DNA of 64,000 bases. Origin: Methylorubrum rhodesianum. GTDB lineage: Bacteria; Pseudomonadota; Alphaproteobacteria; Rhizobiales; Beijerinckiaceae. The stretch is from positions 1 through 64,000 of the forward strand of contig NZ_JACHOS010000025.1 of NCBI RefSeq assembly GCF_014199985.1, written 5' to 3'. Below are positions 60,349-64,000 of the stretch, piece after piece (within the stretch, counting starts at the first letter, position 1; every line of letters starts with the position of its first letter). Below the pieces are notes generated by a model. The model did not search any database and was not told the DNA's origin. It saw only the letters and a list, made by a program, of their open reading frames with translations. The translations under genes were made by a program, and so were the position numbers.

Positions 60349-61292
60349 TCGGCCTGCTCGCACTTCAGATGCGCGGGTGCGTAGCGCATCAGTTCGCGTG
60401 CCATGCGGATGTCCTCAGCCACCTCAATGAACGCGCTGACGGCAGGCGGCTGGGGGTCGCGTTCGAGCACCATCAAGCCGATCGTGTTGGTGATGCTGGG
60501 CTCGATCAGCGGCACCGCGCGGGTTTGGCTCCAGTCTCCGACCATCATGAAGAAGGTGTTCGGCACCACGGCGAACCAATGGCCAGGGCGCACGTGCGAG
60601 CAGAGCGCCAGCGCGCAGTTGGTCTCGAGCACCGTGCGCGGGGTCACGCCGACGCTCGCGAACACGCGGTCGAGGATGCGGCGGTTCTGCATGTCGGGCG
60701 TCAGCATGCACAGGGGCAGCCGGCCAGCCTCGGTCCAGCTCACCGACTTGCGCTGCGCGATCGAGGAATCGGCCGGTGCGATGAGAAAATAGCTCTCGTC
60801 GTAGAGGAAGTAGGGCCTCAGACCGGCGGAGGCGCCGTGGTCGAGATAGTTGATGCCGATGTCGAGATCGAAATTCTCGAGACCGCTTTTGAGGTCGGTG
60901 AAGTTCAGCGACGTCACCGAGACGCTGACGTCTGGATAGAGCCTGTTGAAGGCCGTCGTGATGATCGAGATCGCCGGCATGGCGACTGGGATCACGCCGA
61001 GCCGCACATGGCCGTTCAGCTCGTCTCCGGCCGATCCGATGTCCTGCACAAGATGCTCGTGATGGTCGAGTGTCCGGCGCGCGAAGTCCAGCACCATCGC
61101 CCCCTGGGGCGTAAAACCTTCGAACCCATGATTATGCCGGTCGATGATCAGGGCGTTGAAGTCGCTTTCGAGCTGGCGGATGGCCTGGGAAAGCGCCGAC
61201 TGCGTGATCCCGCACTCGGCCGCCGCCTTGCCGAAGTGCCGGTGGCGCGCCAGCGCGACGAGATAGCGAAGCTGCTTGAGATTGAGCGCCAT
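60282..61292 (-). CDS. LysR-family transcriptional regulator
   Basis: A 336-residue regulator. The N-terminal helix-turn-helix (LRYLVALARHRHFGKAAAEC, GITQSALSQAIRQLE) is intact and the substrate-binding domain starts near residue 90 (GHVRLGVIPVAMPAISII). The C-terminal ~28 residues are antisense to the end of the nitrile-hydratase-alpha remnant, making the protein longer than the usual ~300. The original stop may have been lost when that gene was deleted. ATG 61292 has AGGAG upstream. It diverges from the permease chimera at 61376 across 83 bases, the typical LysR-target arrangement. Confidence 0.9.
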   Translation of the reverse strand: MALNLKQLRYLVALARHRHFGKAAAECGITQSALSQAIRQLESDFNALIIDRHNHGFEGFTPQGAMVLDFARRTLDHHEHLVQDIGSAGDELNGHVRLGVIPVAMPAISIITTAFNRLYPDVSVSVTSLNFTDLKSGLENFDLDIGINYLDHGASAGLRPYFLYDESYFLIAPADSSIAQRKSVSWTEAGRLPLCMLTPDMQNRRILDRVFASVGVTPRTVLETNCALALCSHVRPGHWFAVVPNTFFMMVGDWSQTRAVPLIEPSITNTIGLMVLERDPQPPAVSAFIEVAEDIRMARELMRYAPAHLKCEQADHGAGATADTPIMHSRLTRAAS

Positions 61293-61375
61293 GCCTCGGG
61301 ATCTCCTGATTCCGGTCGCGCAGACCTCTTCGTCTTTTCCGATACGCAAGCCCGGCGCCAAGGGGAACATGCCCG

Positions 61376-62164
61376 GTGACCCATCGAACCACCTTACAGG
61401 CCGCCCTGCTGTCTGCAGTTATTCTGGCCGCACTCCTTGCGATCTGGAAGTTCGCCGCGTCGTCCGTGCCAGGCGGCAGCGCAAATCTCGATCCGGAATA
61501 TTCCGCTCCGGGGTCGGGAGCCGCGGCAGACGGGCGTACAAGGGCACTTCCAACTCCGACCGAGTTCGCCGCGACGCTCTGTAGGCAGCTTAAAGATGGC
61601 TTTCTGGCTGCACTGGGCGGGCGCCTTCATGCACGTTCGGGGACGACAACCGGCGCATCCGGACAGCCCGTACCGTCTCCGGAGGCGTGTTCGACGGCTC
61701 CGTGCCCTGGTGAAGTCGAGATCGACGTGATTGCAGCGCCCGTGTCCGGTCTGCCTTTAAACTACGAACTGACGCGACGCGGCGGCCGCATTCTGCGCGC
61801 GGTCTCGACATACCCGGACTACCGACTCTTCGCTCTGCCGGGAGGTCCTCCGCTTCGGCCGAGCCTTCTTCGTTGCGAACCTGAGATGGGTGCACCGATC
61901 GCGACGGAAATCTGGGCGCAGCCACTCGCAGGTTTCGGCGACTTCGTGGCCGGCATACCCGCTCCGCTGTGCATTGGCACGCTGAAGCTTGCCGATGGCA
62001 CACACACGAAGGGCTTACTCGTCGAATCCACTGCGGCGGAGATCGCGCTCTTCGGAGGCTGGCGCGCATATCTCGCCAGCTATCGGATGAAAAGCTCAGA
62101 TTCAGCTCCGACCAATGCCTCTCGCGCAACTCTTGCAAGGCTGACGATCGCGGCGGACGCCTGA
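61376..62164 (+). pseudogene. Chimera: ABC permease N-terminus fused to allophanate hydrolase C-terminal domain
   Basis: An open 262-codon frame made of two unrelated pieces. Residues 1-80 (TLQAALLSAVILAALLAIWK, LPTPTEFAATLCRQLKDGFL) resemble the start of an SsuC-type permease. Residues about 110-245 (GEVEIDVIAAPVSGLPLNYE, RRGGRILRAVSTYPDYRLFA, LPGGPPLRPSLLR, FGDFVAGIPAPLCIGTLKLA, FGGWRAYLASY) match the C-terminal domain of allophanate hydrolase (AtzF type). The catalytic amidase domain of that enzyme and the permease core are both absent. A large deletion probably joined an ABC operon to a urea carboxylase/allophanate hydrolase operon. GTG 61376 has AAGGGG upstream, so it may be translated. 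Confidence 0.75.
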
Positions 62165-62232
62165 CTCCGGCGCTCACGCCCATCACCGCGGGCGATTTGA
62201 ACATATGCCCGGCTCGATTCGAGGTAGCAGAG

Positions 62233-63081
62233 ATGTCTAGCGCCACTTCATTGGACGACGCAGACACCGCCGACGCTCAGCCCAAGACGCGTGCCGGACC
62301 GCGTTCTTGGATGCGGCCCGCTGCCCCGTCGGTTCCAGCCTGGATCGTACCGGTGCTCGGTCCGCTCGCGCTCCTTGCGATATGGGCCTTCGTCCACGCG
62401 ACGGGGTTGGTCACAGGCAAGCTGCTGCCGTCCCCTACGAGCACGCTCGCATCCATCGTCGAAAATCTGCTGAAGGGCGACCTGGCCTTCGACCTGGGCC
62501 AGACCGTCCTGCGTACGTGCAAGGCCTTCCTCCTAGCGATCCTCCTCGGACTACCGCTAGGCATCATCGTTGGTTCGAGCCAGCGCATCTACCGCAGCAT
62601 TGAATTCCTGATCGATTTCTTTCGGTCGACACCGGCGACCGCCTTGTTTCCTCTCTTCATGATCATCTTTGGCCTCGGCGACCTTTCGAAGATTGCGGTC
62701 GCCGCGTTCTCGGCGTTCCTGATCGTGCTGTTCAACGTGGCCTATGGCGTCATGAACGCCCGTCCGACGCGTATGCTCGCTGCGCAGGTGATGGGGGCCT
62801 CCAGGCTTCGCATCTTCCGAGATGTGACGGTCTACGAGTCTCTGCCGCAGACCTTCATCGGCGTGCGCACCGCGGTATCACTAGCCCTGGTCGTGATCAT
62901 TGTGGCCGAGATGTTCATCGGCTCGGACAATGGCCTGGGCAAACGGATCATCGACTCGCAGATCACCTTCGACATGCCGGGCCTCTATGGGACGATCCTT
63001 CTGACGGGTGCGCTCGGATATGCCTTCAACCTCGCCCTGTTTGCCCTCGAAAGCCGCCTCGTTCACTGGGCCGGCCGCTAG
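62233..63081 (+). CDS. ABC transporter permease, SsuC/NrtB/TauC family
   Basis: A 282-residue membrane protein with six predicted helices. The binding-protein-dependent permease signature is present (VMGASRLRIFRDVTVYESLP, the EAA-type loop that contacts the ATPase). LLPSPTSTLASIVENLLKGD and FFRSTPATALFPLFMIIFGL are typical of the sulfonate/nitrate/taurine class. ATG 62233 has GAGG 8 bases upstream. A binding-protein gene follows 13 bases after its stop, so the two form one operon. No ATPase gene is present before the window ends. It appears intact, unlike the genes to its left. Confidence 0.9.
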   Translation: MSSATSLDDADTADAQPKTRAGPRSWMRPAAPSVPAWIVPVLGPLALLAIWAFVHATGLVTGKLLPSPTSTLASIVENLLKGDLAFDLGQTVLRTCKAFLLAILLGLPLGIIVGSSQRIYRSIEFLIDFFRSTPATALFPLFMIIFGLGDLSKIAVAAFSAFLIVLFNVAYGVMNARPTRMLAAQVMGASRLRIFRDVTVYESLPQTFIGVRTAVSLALVVIIVAEMFIGSDNGLGKRIIDSQITFDMPGLYGTILLTGALGYAFNLALFALESRLVHWAGR

Positions 63082-63094
63082 TCTGGATACGACG

Positions 63095-64000
63095 ATGTCC
63101 AACGCTCTCACGCGCCGAACATTTACGCTGGCGACCTTAGGTGCAGCCTTCGCTCCCTCTGCTCCTGCCTTGGCGCAGGCCCGCGAAAAGGTCATTATCG
63201 CTTGGTTGCCGATTATGCAGACCACCGCCTTCTACGTTGCGCAGGAGGAGAAGCTTTTCGAAAAGGCAGGCCTTGAGGTGGAGGCAGTCCGGTTCGAGGC
63301 TCCCAATCAGATCATCGACGCCCTCGTATCCGGCCGGGCGGAGGTCGGTGCTCCAGGAACTGCTGCCGGGATCACCGTGCTGGCGGAAGAGAAGTTTCCA
63401 GGCACTTTCAAGGTGTTCGGACTTCAGGGCGGCGGCATTAAGGTCGGGCGGATCAATGACGGACTGATCGTTGCCAGCAATTCCTCGATCGCTAGTTTCT
63501 CCGACCTGAAGGGTAAGACGCTCGGACATCTCCCTGGAATTCAGTGGCGGACGATTTCCCGCCACATGGTGCGCAAGGCCGGCCTCGACCCCGACAGGGA
63601 CGTGCGTCTCGTCGAACTCGCGGTCGGCCTGCAAGTCCCTGCGGTCCTCTCAGGGAGTGCGGACGCGACGCTGTCCTTGGAGCCGGCCGGCTCGATCGCG
63701 ACGGCTCTCGGTGAGGCGAAGCGAGCGGTTACGAATGCCTGTGCCTCCGTCATTGCCGACCCGTTCTATTCCGGCGTCTCGGTGCTGACCACGAAGTTCG
63801 TAACCGAGCGGCCGGCGGTGGCCCGCAAGATCGTCATGGTCCTGGATGAGGCGACGCGGCTCGCCGAGAGCGATTTCGCTCGCTTCCGAAGGGTTTTGCC
63901 AAAGTACACGGCCATCAAGGCGGGGCAAGTCGACGTCGTGGCTCAGCCCTACCTCAGGTCATTTGCAGATCTGGGCGACACCGATCTCGCCTCCTATCAG
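63095..64000 (+). CDS. ABC transporter substrate-binding protein, SsuA/NMT1 family (partial, runs off the window)
   Basis: An open frame of 302 codons to the window edge without a stop. The signal peptide carries a twin-arginine-type start (LTRRTFTLATLGAAFAPSAP, cleavage near LAQA). The mature part begins KVIIAWLPIMQTTAFYVAQE, EKLFEKAGLEVEAVRFEAPN, then ALVSGRAEVGAPGTAAGI and LKGKTLGHLPG, the fold of aliphatic-sulfonate/nitrate/thiamine-precursor binding proteins. It supplies substrate to the adjacent permease. The ligand is not known. The C-terminus is outside the window. Confidence 0.9.
   Translation, partial: MSNALTRRTFTLATLGAAFAPSAPALAQAREKVIIAWLPIMQTTAFYVAQEEKLFEKAGLEVEAVRFEAPNQIIDALVSGRAEVGAPGTAAGITVLAEEKFPGTFKVFGLQGGGIKVGRINDGLIVASNSSIASFSDLKGKTLGHLPGIQWRTISRHMVRKAGLDPDRDVRLVELAVGLQVPAVLSGSADATLSLEPAGSIATALGEAKRAVTNACASVIADPFYSGVSVLTTKFVTERPAVARKIVMVLDEATRLAESDFARFRRVLPKYTAIKAGQVDVVAQPYLRSFADLGDTDLASYQ

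Overview
This is a GC-rich alphaproteobacterial chromosome segment, most likely from Methylobacterium/Methylorubrum or a close relative. That assignment is an inference from the very high third-position GC, a cycH/J/K/L-type cytochrome c maturation cluster next to a FeuP/FeuQ-like two-component pair, a NepR-type anti-sigma protein, and a class GN sortase with its cognate target. No transposase, integrase, CRISPR array or rRNA operon was seen. One tRNA, Arg(TCT), lies near the left end.

Layout. 0.6-7.2 kb: tRNA-Arg, an orphan molybdopterin subunit of the xanthine dehydrogenase family, and a large two-domain glycosyltransferase. 7.2-8.3 kb: a gene-poor, partly AT-rich gap. 8.3-11.2 kb: an ECF sigma/anti-sigma pair and an L,D-transpeptidase. 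11.6-17.2 kb: a copper-handling locus (two DUF2946 genes, a YcnI-PCu(A)C fusion, PCu(A)C, SCO, TonB receptor). 17.4-18.0 kb: vapBC no. 1. 18.1-23.6 kb: an OprB porin, a GntR regulator and the divergent TRAP operon it probably controls. 23.9-27.7 kb: NepR-like protein, small envelope proteins, cysteine synthase and a degenerate secreted protease. 27.9-35.8 kb: alpha-2-macroglobulin plus PBP1C, then SugE behind a likely guanidine-II riboswitch. 35.9-39.5 kb: XRE regulator, class GN sortase and its VIT/vWA target. 39.7-42.8 kb: a histidine phosphatase, a conserved unknown, and a NicO exporter with DUF1007 partner. 42.9-51.0 kb: ccmH-F-E-I, histidine kinase, response regulator and PepSY protein, with vapBC no. 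2 wedged between regulator and kinase.

From about 51.2 kb the character changes to accessory DNA. Three small unrecognised genes are followed by an AT-rich junction that truncates an LCAT-like lipase gene. Next come a small gene and a soluble AAA+/M41 (FtsH-like) protease, a candidate but broken effector system. From 55.5 to 62.2 kb there is a decaying nitrogen-scavenging island. It holds two truncated formamidase copies inside a ~748 bp direct repeat, and a sigma-54 promoter driving an NrtA/CmpA-type binding protein. Behind that protein lie genes resembling a three-subunit nitrile hydratase/thiocyanate hydrolase, with one half frameshifted and the metal-binding subunit carrying an internal deletion. 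A LysR regulator and a chimera of an ABC permease start with an allophanate hydrolase C-terminus complete it. The window ends in an apparently intact SsuC-type permease and the start of an SsuA/NMT1-type binding protein.

The most unusual points are the eroded sigma-54-controlled nitrile/amide/urea island with its in-frame deletion chimeras, the AAA-M41/small protein/lipase cluster, the toxin-antitoxin pair splitting a two-component operon, the predicted guanidine-II riboswitch, and the sortase pair. Functions are read from sequence motifs and gene context; no database search was run.
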